Of a stretch of DNA of 64,000 nt, positions 1 to 13,280 are shown piece after piece. The translations under genes were made by a program, and so were the position numbers. Where the stretch lies: contig JAOVVO010000184.1 in NCBI GenBank assembly GCA_028564675.1, positions 58,875 to 122,874 on the forward strand, read 5' to 3'. This DNA is from Onchocerca lupi (taxonomy: Eukaryota; Nematoda; Chromadorea; Rhabditida; Onchocercidae). The notes under the pieces are model-generated. The model was not told the origin of the DNA, searched no databases, and was given only the letters and a program-made list of their open reading frames with translations. Numbering within the stretch: position 1 is the stretch's first letter; every line of letters begins with the position of its first letter.

Positions 1-3000
1 CATAATTATTCTCATTAAAAAGACAGCTAATGAATGAAACATTTGTTTATAGCTTCTTCTATAAAAGAGATATGTGAAGGAAATTTGAAATTTAAAATAA
101 TTTAAAAAGTTTCAAAAAATTTCTAATTTAATTATTGATTAATTCATATATCTAGTTCTATTGGCATTTGAAATTATTTGCAATTTGCTTTAGAAAGGAT
201 ATATGAGTGAAAATTTTAATAAATTTTTTTTTTTTTTGAAATTTCAATAAAAATAAATTTTTAAAAACTTTTAACAAATTTAGAATGAATTTAAGAAGTT
301 TGAAAAAAATTTCGAATTAATTATTAGCCAATTCATAATTTCAATTTTTATTCGCATTTGAAATTCATTTACAATTTCCATAGAAATGATATATGAATAA
401 AATTTCAAATTTAAAATGATCAAAGTTTTGAAGAAAAAAAAAAAAATTTTGAAATTTAACCATTAATTTATTTGCATTTGGAATGGAAAGGATATTTGAG
501 TGAAATTTTAAATTTAAAATAATTTAAGAAACTTTGAAAAATTTGTTTTTAATTTATTGACTAATTCATATTTACCATTTCTTTGCAATTGGAATAAAAC
601 ATTATTTTTCGTTTTAGATGTTATCAATATCATGAAAAAAAAAAAAAAAAAAAGTAATGATTGAATAATCAAAGAGCTCTACTCTCATCATTAGCCACCA
701 TCTAGCTGTTTTAATTAATCATTTACATTGATATTTAATTAATATTCCAATATTCCACCCATCGATTGCTTAATTTTCCTTCTAAACTTATTTTATTTTA
801 TTTTTCTTTATATTTTTGTTTGCTTAAAAAATTAGAGAAAATATTTGATTTTTAGATCTCATCTCATTCAATTGAATTAATTTTATTTCTCTTCTAATTT
901 AATTTATTTTATTCCAAATTTTTCATCAATTTTTTTCAAAACTTTATGATCATTTAAAGCTTTGTGTTTTATAAAATTAATGAAATTTTTTATTTTCTTT
1001 TGTAATAATGCTTTTTTTTTATTATTATTATTATGAAATTAAAAAATTTTGTTAACTTTAGTTAATGAAATCTTTTTTTTTTTTCAACTTTTATTAGAAA
1101 TAAATTAATGATCGAATAAAATAGAAAAAAAAAAAAAAAAAAGAAAAAAATTAGATGCGTTAAGATTGTTTGCAAAAAAAAATTTTGATTTATGAAGATT
1201 AAGACAAATTTATTGATAATTAAATTCGAACTATACTTCGAATTTAATTTTTAACAAATTTTGATTTTTAACTTTCTAAATTTAACTTTGAATAAGTTTC
1301 GAAATTATTAATGTTGAATTATTTTGAGAGAAAAAAGAAAATATTAATTTGGAAAGATTGCAAGAATTGATAAGAGAATTGTGCGAAAAATAGGCGTTAT
1401 TTTAGGGAGGTAATAAAAGGTCATCCCAACTTTTAGGTAATATTTAATTAGTAAAATTTTAGAAAAATTAAAAAACTCAAGAATTGTTCCAAAAATAATT
1501 TCTATTCATTACAAATATCTATATATATTTGTTTAATTAGTTATTCAAATGCTTCATTAGAATACGAATGAAAATGTATGATTTCCATTTCGCATTTCTC
1601 TTAATTTATTTAAATTTAATTCGATAAGAATAGGATCGAATATGTCAGTTAGTTATAATATGAGGAAAAATAATAAAATATCCGATACTGGGGAGGGGGG
1701 GGGGAGTAAGAGAGAATTGTAGAGAGGGGCCATGTTATATATTTGACGGCCTTTTCTCCCTCTTTTCATCGTCAAAATCGACCTCGGCTATTGCTGCTCT
1801 GTAGTTTGTCCAAAAAGCAATCGTTGAAATTGTAATCCATCATCACGGATGACAACGACGACGACGACGGTGGCCGCGACTGCGACAATGACTGCGACGA
1901 CGATGGCGACAATGACAGTGACAAGCGACGGCTCAGTCATCTTCCATTATGGACAGACGACTAATTCAATAAATCTTTCGCTTTCAGTTTACGCTATCCT
2001 CTCCATCTATCCTTTATTGTTGATTTAACAGATGATAAACTGATAAGTTTCTGATAATATCCATATCGATCCATTATTACTTCTCTTCTCTCTTATATTT
2101 AATATTATTTTTTGACTGAAATATCAACTATTGATTTGCTATTTTTTGATTTTTTTTAAGCAAATTCTTAAGTTAAAATTTTTAAATTTTCAAACAAATT
2201 TCAAAACTATTATTTACATTTTAATTATATTTTAAGTGTATGCTATTTTTGATTTTGCAAATTCAAATATTTCAGTTTTAAATATGTACTAGATCATGAT
2301 ATGCTTTTGTGTAAATTCAAATATTTTAAGTATTGCTTATTTTTCAAATATGAATTTTATTTGAATTTTGTTTTTTATTAAAATTACTATTCTTTGGTAT
2401 GTTTTTATGCAAATCCAAATATTTTAAAATTTTGTTTATTTTTCAAAATATTTTAAATATATATTATTTTTTGGTATTTTTTTTTTTTTTTTTTGAATAC
2501 AAATTCGAAAATTTTCAAATATTTGGAATTTCATTAGAGATTAAAAAATTTTTCAAAATTTAAAAATGGCAAATTCATTTGTCTATTCTTTTATAAATTA
2601 TTTTTGTTATCACAATAATTTCTATTTTCATTTTTTCCTCTCTATTTCTATCAGATGTGATATTTTTGACATTAACCTTTGACCCATTACTATTTATTAA
2701 TGTTAGACCAGTCATTTGAATTAAATAAAATTTTAAATTTTTAGTAATTATTTAATTTATGTGCCCATTCTTTTTAGAATGCTTCAAAAAATTAGAGAAA
2801 AAAAAAATTTTTTTTTCTCTTTTTTTTTTGGATTATTATGAAATGGCTGTTTATTTTTCATATCAATTCAAATACAATTGATAAGAAAATTTAGTGCTAT
2901 TCATAATTAGTTATTCGCGAAGATTTGCTCCAATATAATTTATTTTACAAACTATATCATTTCCTAAACTTATTGATTGATGTTTTTAAAATTTATTAAA

Positions 3001-4758
3001 CTTCAAAGGCTGTATTCTTAAACTGCAAACTTTTTGATGGGAGAAAGAAGTGAAGAAGTGAATCGATCATTATTTCACTTAAATTTTTAGTTTTATGTAA
3101 GAATTCAGTTTAAAAATTTCTCGATAAAGTATTCAATCTCAAGAGATTTTATCATTTCAGCATTTTTAGAATTTAGCGAAATAAAAAAATTCAAATTTGA
3201 TGACTATACTAAATGAATTAATTAATTTAGTACTTGAAAATGAAAAAAAATATGCAATCGATCATTGATAATCATTTTCTAAACTTTTTGAGTGCAACAT
3301 TTCTTACTTGCATTTTGCAATTTACTTACCATTTTTAATATTTCATGCATTTTGCAATTTTTCCTTCAAATTTATGCTTAAAATTTCTATAAATATTTCA
3401 TTTTTTCTAATATTATTTAAATATTTTTAAATATTAATGATTTGTTAACATTTCAATTCTTTTAATTAAAAATTTTTTATATTATTTTTCAAATTTAAAT
3501 TATTATTTTTTTTTTTCTAATCAAAAATAATATTTTCCAAATTATGACGAATGTTTATTAGAAAGCAAACAGAAAACTGATTATAAATTGCTTTTTTTTT
3601 TTCTTTTAACTTTCTGTTATCTTTGTGCTTTATCTGCTCATCATTAACCTTTGACCTTACAGTAGTTACAACAGAAAATTATCTGTTCCATTATCTGCTC
3701 AACGGATGCAGCTGTTCATTTTTCGGCTTTTTTCCTTTTTTTTTTTCTTTTTTGCATAATATTAATTATTGTTCAAATTTGACATACATACATCCTGCTA
3801 AAATGTAGCGTTCAATTCGTAACTCTAAAATATTTTAAATTTCATTTTTATTTTTGAATATATCAGAATTATTTGTATTTTAATTGAATCATTTGTGTTT
3901 AAAAATTAAATTTCATATTAAATATTTTAATTTTAATTTTTAATTTTATTTTTCATTGTATTCATCAATTTAAACTTTGAATTATTCCAATTTTAAATCG
4001 AATAATTGAAATAATTTGAGATTATTTTCATAATTTAAATAGGAGTAATTCGTTAAAATATTCACAGATTTAAGTTTTTCTTTTTTTTTTCGATTTTAAG
4101 TTTGAAATAATTCAAGTTTATTTTCATAATCTCTTAGTGCTGTGCTACAAAAATTTGAAGAATTATTGATTTCAGGTTAATAATATTCTTGATGGAAAAT
4201 CCGCGAATATAAACAAGCTAAAGGGAAAGTCATCATCAAGAATTACTAATTTTCAAAACGCAGAATATTTTGAAGAAGTAACAATTGTTTCTAAAATTTC
4301 TATTTCTATCATTAATTAATTAGAAAAAAATTTTTTTTTTTTTTTTTTTTCATCAGAAATTCATTTTGAAAAATTCTGTAGAAGTGAAAAAGCCTTAAAT
4401 TATAACATAATTATTCCTCAATATTTCTACCATTGATTAATTAATTAATCAATTAAAAGATATTTTTTTGATGGAAAAGTTATTTTGCAAAAATTCATGT
4501 ATAAAAATTTTTTCCTTTATTATAAAAATTTTAATTTCTATCATTAATTAATTAATTAAAAGTGATTTTTTTTTCTTTTTGATTGGAAACTAATTTTAAA
4601 AAATTAATCAATTTCAAATAAATTTTATTAATTAATTTTAAAATAAATTTTTGTTGTTTAATTATGATACAAATAATTTTAGCATTATTGATTAAATTCT
4701 TTTCATCAAATAATAGCTTAAAAGTGAATAATTTTCAAAATTTGTTTAATTATTGTAG
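1..4758. other. AT-rich sequence upstream of the first visible cam-1 exon
   Basis: This stretch holds no exon that I can support. It is dominated by A and T runs and short-stop frames in all six readings. The sequence just before 4759 is a normal 3' splice site in phase 0, so at least one upstream cam-1 exon must exist, either inside this stretch or to the left of the window. Apart from the GC-rich island at 1678-2028, I see only two copies of an AACCTTTGACC motif (about 2673 and 3646), which resemble nuclear-receptor half-sites but have no other support. Confidence 0.7.
1678..2028. other. GC-rich, ACG-rich island; possible promoter or 5' exon of cam-1
   Basis: This is the only markedly GC-rich patch in the first 4.7 kb. 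It contains a G-run at about 1690-1704, then a run of ACG/GAC triplets at about 1848-1920. An open frame from ATG at 1849 to TAA at 2026 would encode 59 residues starting with a Thr-rich stretch. The opposite strand is also open, as a Ser-rich frame. Both frames are low-complexity, so openness alone does not prove coding. No signal peptide is visible, which a receptor's first exon would need. It could be a promoter, a 5' untranslated exon or an isoform-specific first exon of cam-1. Confidence 0.35.
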
Positions 4759-7700
4759 GATTTCGAAGGAGGACCAGGTTCATCAATGTCAATGTCCGGT
4801 AATTTAGGACGATTACCAAGTGAGGAGGAATCAGACGACAATCTCTGGAATGTGCCAAATAATGCTGCTGGACCAGGTTATGCACCGTTGGCACCAACTG
4901 ATCGTTGGCTTGATGGTTTAAATGCGAAAGTTGGCGATTGTATTCAATATCGTGGTGAAGCATGTCGCGAATATTTGACTGATCGTTATGTTATGATCGT
5001 AAGCGATAATCGCGAAGATATGTACGATGTTGGTTCGTTTTTTTTTTTTTTTTTTTTTTTTTTCGCATTTCATATTTATTAGTTCGTAATTTTTTTTTTT
5101 TTTGTTGTTGTTTAAATTAATAAAATTTACAATTAATTTATAAAATTACAAAATTATTGATCAAAATTCGAAATTTTAAATTTGATTAATTAGTATTGAT
5201 TGTATAAATTTTGATGTAAAAAAAAAAAATTCTTTGAATTTATCTGTAGAAATTAAAATCTGTTGGAAATCTATTCGTAGGAATTCTTTTTATTTTCTCA
5301 TTTCCATCGATTTATTCAAAAGATTATATATGATTTACATTCATATGATTATTCATACTTTTTATAAAATACAATTTACGAAATGATAAAATTATGATCA
5401 AAGATTAAAATATCAAATTCAATTAATTATTTATTGATTGCATAATTTGAACATAAAAGAATTCGTTAATATTGATTCAAGGATTAATCTTGTTAAAATC
5501 CTAATATTTCGGTTTGATATGATTGCTGTTTTTAGTTTTGAATTTGAAAAATTTTGAATAATTTGAACAAAAAAAAAAAAAAAAAAAAAAAAAATGCGAA
5601 TATGAATTGCGAAAGGAATGCGAATTGCGCAATATTTCAATAATTCAATTCGACAGAGCTTTTTTTTTTTTTTTTTGAAATTTAATTTTTTAAATTTTCA
5701 TTTATAGATCGTAATCTTCGAGCAGCAATGATGTTTATCAATAGTAGTCCAGTAATCTCGGCTCAATGTAAGCATTATTCGCATGCTGTTGCATGCTATC
5801 ATATGTATAAAATATGTGATAGACGATCCGGAATAGATTATCGGACGACATCCGGAATGCCGCATATATTGACAATTTGCCGGAAAGATTGTGATGCTTT
5901 ACAGGTTTATTTTTATTACATTAAACTTTGAATAATATTAAATTTTTTTTTTTTTTTTTTTTTTTTGCTGAAACTGAAAATTTTCACAAAATTTCCAGTT
6001 TATCAAACTTAAAAAAATGCAAATTATTTTGAAATTTTAGGCTGATCTATGTCCTAATGAATTAGCATTAGCAGCTGAACATGATCTGGTTGGTGATGAT
6101 CCGAAAGCTCTTCTTCCAAAATGTCAATCGTTAAATCCAAAAGCAGAACAATGCATACCGATTATTAATGTTCTTGATCAAGTTAGATGATTTTTTTTTT
6201 TAAGTCTTTTAATCTCGGAATTTTTAATTTTAAATAAAATTTTTGCGAAACATGAATTGCATGAAACTTCAATTAGATATCGCATTGAAATTTCAATTGG
6301 ATATCGCATTTCAAGATGTAAATTGCATTGAAATTCAATTAAATACAACATTAGAAGGCATGAATTGTTTTAAATTTCAATTAAATATTAAATAATCAAA
6401 TATTGCAATTTTTTGGAATTAAAAATATATTTTATTTTTAGTCCAAAGATAATACGAATTTATCACCGGATTTTTCGAAAGAATTACCACATTGGTGTTA
6501 TGTGAATAGTGGTAAAACATATGATGGTAATGTTTCCGTAACAAAATCTGGAAAACGTTGTATGAATTGGACACAAAGTTCGTCAAGGTAATTTAAATTA
6601 TCATTCATAAATCAATTAATTAATTAATCAATTAATATTGTTATCAAAATAAACTGTTGACATTCACTTCTCGTACGCTAAATATTTTCTGCTTAAGCTT
6701 ATTTAAAGATATAAATAATTGCATCAAAAAATATGAAATTTTTTTTTTTTCCCAAAATAATGAATTTTTGTTTCAGAAATATGAATTTATTTTCATTGTT
6801 TTTTCTGAAATATGAATTTATATAAATGTAACATAAACTTTTTAAAAGTTTATAAATTTATAAAATTGTAATTACAGGGAATTTAATATTGATCGATATC
6901 CATCGTTGCGAACTAGCAAGAATTATTGTCGCAATCCTGGAGGTAAAAAAAGTTCTCCGTGGTGTTTTGCTCATCCAAATGGACAAGAAGAATATTGTGA
7001 TATCAATCAATGTCCTGCAAATATGTATCCATATTTAAGAGATCGAGAAGTTATGGGAACGATTGATGATGATGTTTGTACTTTTTAACTTATGATTTTT
7101 TTCTCTTTTTTAGATAAACAACATTCCAAAGAAATTAATTATTTTGAAGAAATCAATCTTTTTAGATAAACATTTGGATCAACAATACTTTGAAGTTAAT
7201 TATTGAAGTTATTATTTTTTAGATTTTAGATTAACAGTACTCTTGAAATTAATTACATGTTTGTTTCTAAAATTAGAATAATTTAATATGAATTTTATTT
7301 TGAAGAAATTAATTTTTTTAGATGAACATAATTTCGCAGAAATTATTTATCTGCTTATTTTTAAAATTAGAATAATTTTAATATGATTTTCATTTTGAAG
7401 AAATGAATTATTTTCAAGAAATCAACTTCTTTAAATAAGCAATACGTCGAAGAAGTTGATTATTTGTTTGTTTCTAAAGTTAGAGCAATCTGATATGAAT
7501 TTTCTTGAACTAGAATAGTTTATATGGAATTTCCCCTAAGATATTCTTTATATAAATTTTGCAAATTCAATCAAAGTTCTTGTGAAGAAAATATTAATAG
7601 TTTTTGATAAAATTTCTGATTTTTATTAAAAAAGTTGAAAAAAATTTCTATTTTCAGAGTTCTATAATTGGTGATATATCGGATATTTGGTCAAATTTAT

Positions 7701-10700
7701 CATCACCATGGCAATTAGCAGTGCTTGGTGGTTTTGGATTTCTCATTTTTAGCTTAATTCTCTTATGTTGTTATTGTTGTTGTCGAAGGAAACGTCGAGA
7801 AGCAGCAAGTGGTTCGTCATCAACTATCAAGAAAAATGGTCTACAAAATTGTAATGGATGCAGTATTGCAAGCAGGTTTATTTATCATAAAATTTAATGA
7901 ATTTAAAATCGAATTTTTTTAAAATTTATCGTTTAAAATTTAATACAAGTAGGTTCATTTAGCATCTTTTAAAATTTAATAGAATTATTAGAAACTTTAC
8001 TATTTAGTGTATTTTCCTCAATGTGATACGTAAAGTTTGAATGATTTTAACGTGAAAGATGATTCTTTTTTAAACGTGAAGATTGAATGATTGTGAATAT
8101 TTAAATTTTCAAAAAAAAAAAAGGTATTTTCAGTACTATAAATAACGCGTATTATCGGAAATTGAATGGTACAGCAAATACTGATCCAACTGGTGCAGCT
8201 TTCGAACTTTCTTCATTGATACAAGCACCACCGACAAACAGTAATACTTTTATGCAACATCATCATTCGGGTAGTTATGCTCAGTACAGTTCAAGGCCTT
8301 CAACTGAACCTTCCGTTGAACCATATCAAATTCCTGAAATACAACCGAGCCAGGTTTGCAATTTTTTTAAACTGTATTTTATCCCTCGAGCAATCCTCGA
8401 TTACTTGGAAAACCCTTGATATGTGAAAAAATAAAAAGAAATTGCATGCATGAGAAGTTTCATTTCTAGTTGTAAATTACGCAAGAAAAAATTTTCGTGT
8501 CATTTCAATTTTTTTCTTTTTTTTTTTTTTTTTTTTTTTTTTTGTTCCTTTATGTAATAGTGCAGTCTCTTTAATCACTAGCTAGATCATGTTTCGCACG
8601 GTCGGGTCCAACTAAATTGTATTAAAAAAAAATGTAAATGTTCGCTTGTTCAAATTTTTTAATCTCTGGAATTTCTTAAACACGCGCCTTATTTATACAA
8701 AAACACGGCCTATTCGAATGCAACGTTGCATCAAAACTTCAAATTAGTCGATGAAAAATTCGAAACATTTTGTGAAAATGAGCAGCGAACATTTGCATTT
8801 TTATTTATGTAGATTAAAATAGACATATTTCAGTTGCAAATTGGTGATTTAATTGGTGAAGGACAATTTGGTATAATACGTAATGGTAATTGGCATGGTT
8901 CACTTCTTAATGGTGAACCGATACAGGTTGTCTTATTTCTACTCATTAGTTTTTCTTGTTCTTATTTTTAAAAATTTGGCAAATAAATGAAATACTTTTA
9001 TACTATCAGGTATTTTTACTTTCTTTTTGTCTACCTTTTTTTTTTGTTTTTAAATTGAAATTTCCAAGTGATTTTTTGTATTATTATTTAATTGTGTAAT
9101 AAAAATTAAGATATAGGATAACTTGAAACTCAATGCTTTAATAGTTGAGTAGGAAACGTGGATACATAAGTATTATTAATCATTAAATTAATTTTATTAT
9201 TAATAATCATTAAATTAATTAATTATCAACTTCAATTATAGCTAAAATTTTATGCAGGTAGCAGTCAAATCGTTGAAATCTGGAAGTAGTACGGTAGAGA
9301 GACAAAATTTTGAGGAGGAAATCCGTACGATAGCACCTTTTGATCATCCAAATGTCGTACGTTTACTGGGTGTTTGTTACTTTGATACACAACATTTGAG
9401 TGCTGTATTTGAATATATGGTACACGGTGATCTTCATGATTTTTTACGTCTTCGAGCACCAAAAACCAGCGGGTTCGTTTAATTTTTCAAAAATTTTCTT
9501 TAATTCAAAAAACTTAAAATGTCTGTTTATGCTCTTTAATTGAACCAAGTTTTCAATAAACTGTAAAATTTTTTTGCAAAAAAAAAAAGATTAAAATTTG
9601 AAAATGAAAATCAATTTTGATATTTTTCTGCCGAAAAAAAACAATTCTCTCATTTCTGAAAATATAAGAAAAATTTTTAAATCAAAGGATTTTTTTTTTT
9701 TTTTTTTTGAAAAATCAATTTTCAATCGTAATGAAAGATTGCAAGAGAAGTAATATTTACTGTTCTGACATTATTTTTTTTTCCTTAGTATTTTGCTATT
9801 CCTGATAAATTTATTGAATATTTAGCATATCATTGATAATGCAGATAGTATTTATCAGTTTATTCTCTTAAATTTAATATAAAATATTATTTTCAGACAT
9901 GAACAAGTAGTTGATCAGGAACGTATCATTGCTGATAATGAAGATTTCTTACGTATCGCCCTTCAGGTATCCTTTTTTATTTTTAATAATTGTTTCAAAC
10001 CCTTACTTATTTTTATTAAGCAATTTTGCTGAAAAAAAAATAGAAGAATCACTAGCTTGGGACTATATTACGATTATTTTGTTAAAATTTTTAAGAAATT
10101 TTAATTGATTTTTGAATTTAATTAATTTTTGCTCTATTTAAGATTGCATATGGTATGAAATATTTATCGAGCATGAATTTTGTCCATCGTGATTTGGCAG
10201 CCAGAAATTGTCTTGTAGCTGATCAACGAGTTATTAAAATTGCTGATTTTGGTTTGGTTCGAAGTTGCTATGAAAAGGATTATTATAAGGTTTATTATAT
10301 ATTTAGATGAATGCTAACTAGAAAAAATTAAAAAATTGATATTTTAAACTAAATTATAAAATCAGTATTTTTGATTAAATAAACTATGGAATATTTTAGA
10401 ATAAATGAATTTTTTTGAAATTTTATTCTTAGCTTTTAAATTGAGATTTTTTATAAATTTTTTTACGAAAACATGTTTATTTAAGCTTTACTTCAATTTT
10501 TTAGGAAAATTTTTCAAATTACTTTGATTTTTCATAAATAATCGTGAATTTTTATAAATCTTCAATAAATGATAAAAATGACAACTGTGGATGATTTTTT
10601 TTACAGGTAATGCATCGTACATGGTTACCGGTTCGTTGGATGTCACAAGAGGCGATACAGTATGGTCGTTTTAGTGAAGCAACCGATGTTTGGTCATTTG

Positions 10701-12022
10701 GAGTAACTTTATGGGAAATTTATTCATACGGTAGGCAACCGTATGAAAGTTACTCTCATCAGGATGTTATCGAATTGATCTCCGTTCGAAGCCTATTAGA
10801 ATGTCCACAGAATTGTCCAACAAATATATACAGGTAGATATCAAAAGATCAAAATTGAAAACTTACTTATTACTCTAGCACTTGCTTAAGTAACAAATAA
10901 TATTACTGAATTTGAAATAAAGGAAAAAAAATAAATCGTTTAATTAATAAATCCAATATTTTGTTTAATTTTCCAGAGATGAATCGATCTCTGGAAATTT
11001 TCTTTGAATGAGAATCTCAATTAGATGATAATTGATCATTTCGATCATTTTGATTTGATCATTTTTGCAGTTTAATGGTAGAGTGTTGGCATGAACATCC
11101 CGAACGACGGCCAACCTTTAATGAACTTTATTCACGTCTTCAAACTTGGTCTCTTACAAGTCCATCGCAATCTGTCCTCTCACATCAACAAAATCCTAGC
11201 AGTTCGCATTCCGGTATGCATTGAATTTGATATACTTCTTTAATCAATATGCAAAAAAAAAAAAATGAGAACATTTCGATTTGATATTTTGATTCAATCA
11301 ATCAATATCTTGAGCTAATACTGTTAATTTTTAATGATTTAATTTTAGACGCAAGTGCTGCTGCAAATCGAGGTAGTAGACAATCATCATCAACACCATC
11401 AGCAAGCTTACTACGTGGTACTACTGGTAATACTTCACTTGGAACTGCTCCAAGTATGAGTACCACAGGTTTTTCAGTACCATCACCAGCTCCGATGCAA
11501 ACAATGATGACATTGAATGGCGTGCATTCTTACCAAGTTGGTGCGGTAACTTATTTTAGTATGCTTTGTTCGCTAAAATTTTGCTCATTAATTTTGTCAT
11601 TAAAATATTTTTGAGTTGAGAAATAATAACTTGTTAATTTCAAATTTTGAATTTTGAACATATAGGATGATGAATTTATATGATGATTATTGGATTGCAT
11701 GATCCGCTTAATTGCATACGAACTTCAATTCAATAATCTTTATTTTCAATTACACCTAAATTCAAATTCAATAATTTTTGTTCTCAAATAGCGGGTAAAT
11801 TCAAATTTAATAATCTTTACTCAATGCTTTCTCTTTTCAGGAAATACCCACTTAGTATCTGGAGGAGGAAATCATAATCGTTCACCGAAAACTCGTTTGC
11901 AAAATGTAGCAACCAGAATGAGTAGTAATGCAGCAGTAACAACATCATTGATAAATCGACATCCAGAAATATCAAATTTCAACTATTCTGGTGATGATGC
12001 AGCAAGTGAAGAATCTGATTAA
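4759..12022 (+). CDS. cam-1: ROR-family receptor tyrosine kinase (CAM-1), 5'-partial, 15 exons, 892 aa visible
   Basis: This is a Wnt-binding receptor kinase of the plasma membrane; in worms CAM-1 acts in neuronal migration, axon guidance and synapse function. Exons: 4759-5032, 5708-5904, 6041-6181, 6442-6587, 6878-7073, 7658-7875, 8134-8353, 8834-8926, 9258-9472, 9897-9966, 10143-10289, 10607-10833, 11071-11213, 11349-11558, 11841-12022; all phases join. In visible numbering, a Frizzled-type domain with ten Cys spans 61-195. A kringle spans 223-298 with NYCRNPGG and PWCF. A membrane segment at about 338-360 is followed by Cys and basic residues. The kinase runs from about 465 to 760 with GEGQFG, VAVK (Lys499), HRDLAARN (605-612), DFG (625-627) and an activation-loop YEKDYY. 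The tail is Ser/Thr/Pro-rich. CRD plus kringle plus kinase separates ROR from other receptor kinases. No Ig domain or signal peptide lies in the visible exons. The donor at 11558 is a choice (see findings). Confidence 0.95.
8579..8806. repeat. Dispersed MITE-like repeat, copy 1 (in a cam-1 intron)
   Basis: This block aligns along its length with 13019-13250. Inside it, AATGTAAATGTTCGCTTG near 8631 is matched in reverse complement by the segment ending near 8802, so the ends form an inverted repeat of roughly 25 bases. The middle carries the perfect 14-base palindrome ATGCAACGTTGCAT near 8718. It sits in the intron just before the exon that encodes the glycine-rich loop, about 25 bases from the 3' splice site. 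No coding capacity is visible. A non-autonomous DNA transposon relic is the simplest reading. Confidence 0.75.
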
Positions 12023-12188
12023 ACGAATCTGATTCTTCTTTTAAATCACATATTACTCTCATTCATCATTTATACATTTTTGGTACCATTGCAACAAAGT
12101 ACCACTGCATTAATGCACTATTACCAGGGTACAAGGTATCATTTTATTATTGTTATTGTTGTTTCTGTTGCTTTTATGTAGAGTAACG

Positions 12189-12214
12189 ATTATTATTATT
12201 ATTATTATTATTAT
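12189..12214. repeat. (ATT)n microsatellite
   Basis: About eight ATT units in the 3' untranslated region of cam-1. Length is likely polymorphic. Confidence 0.9.
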
Positions 12215-12360
12215 TGTTGATATTACTTATTCCTTTATTTTCAATGATCTCAGATTTTTTTCGAACGATTCTTCGACTATTTCCATTCTATCATGATTGT
12301 TTATTTGATCATTTTTTCTCTTCTAATTAGGCCATCTAATTCTATTCATTATTCTATTTT

Positions 12361-12366
12361 AATAAA
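12361..12366 (+). terminator. Polyadenylation signal AATAAA for cam-1 (candidate)
   Basis: A canonical AATAAA lies about 340 bases after the cam-1 stop codon. The 3' untranslated stretch before it contains an (ATT)n run at 12189-12214. The choice among several AT-rich hexamers is an inference. Confidence 0.4.
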
Positions 12367-13018
12367 TTTATATTAAGTAAAAATATGAATTCATAAAATA
12401 AAAAAACCTAAACTTACCATATTGTTGTTACACAATTGGAAGATATCTTGTATATTCATAAAGCCTATATTTAAATATTAATATGATTTCTATCTTATCT
12501 TATTCGTATTCTACCTCATTATTTCTAATCAAATTATCACAAATATGTAAGTAAGTAATAAGAAATTGTTACTGCCAATATGCAAGAATGAAATATTATA
12601 GCTATAGTCTAATAAGAATAATGTATTCGATTTAATTAAAATTATTTTTTCGGCGATGAAACACGCTAATTTTTCGCCGAGAAAGCTTAAATTTTTAAAG
12701 CATGAATTTTTGACTATTCCATCTTTGATTTAATTGGACTTTTAAAGCCCTTAAAACTTGAATTTTTTGAAGCTTTTGCTTATTTCGTCTTTGATTTTTC
12801 TCAATTCATCGAGCTTATTTAATATCATCTTTTCTGTATTTCTTGAAATTAGTTTTTATTTCACAATGCTTCATTATCATGTACATATGTTTTTTTTTTC
12901 TTTTGTGAAATATATCATATATTGATAACATTATTTTTTTGTTTTTCGATTAGACAAAACAGGGTCATAAATAAATGTGCTTATATGCTCTTTTTTCATA
13001 CATTTTCATTCGCATATT

Positions 13019-13250
13019 AGCTGGACCCGATTACGCTTCGCGTGACTGGTCCAGCTAGTTCATATAAATAAAAATGTAAAGGTCCGTTTGTTCAAAATTT
13101 TAAATCTCCGAAAGTTCTTAAACATGGCCTTATTTATGCAAAACACGCGTCTATTCCAATGCAACGTTGTATGAAAATTTCAAATCAATCCGTGAAGAAC
13201 TTGAAACATTGTGTGGAAATGAACAACAAACATTTATATTTTCATTTACA
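13019..13250. repeat. Dispersed MITE-like repeat, copy 2 (intergenic)
   Basis: Clearly homologous to copy 1, including the central ATGCAACGTTG palindrome (one arm mutated) and the inverted ends. At its left edge AGCTGGACC (13019-13027) and GGTCCAGCT (13048-13056) form a perfect 9-base stem around a 20-base loop. Confidence 0.75.
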
Positions 13251-13274
13251 CAGATGAGAAAATTAAATAATTGT

Positions 13275-13280
13275 TTTATT
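13275..13280 (-). terminator. Minus-strand AATAAA, possible transporter poly(A) signal
   Basis: AATAAA read on the minus strand, about 400 bases downstream of the transporter stop. It is one of few canonical hexamers in the interval. Confidence 0.3.

Noticed and set aside
3623..3808. 61-codon + strand frame in the cam-1 upstream region
   Set aside because: Phe-rich product of a T-run region, with no splice sites in the right phase and no Ig-like Cys/Trp pattern.
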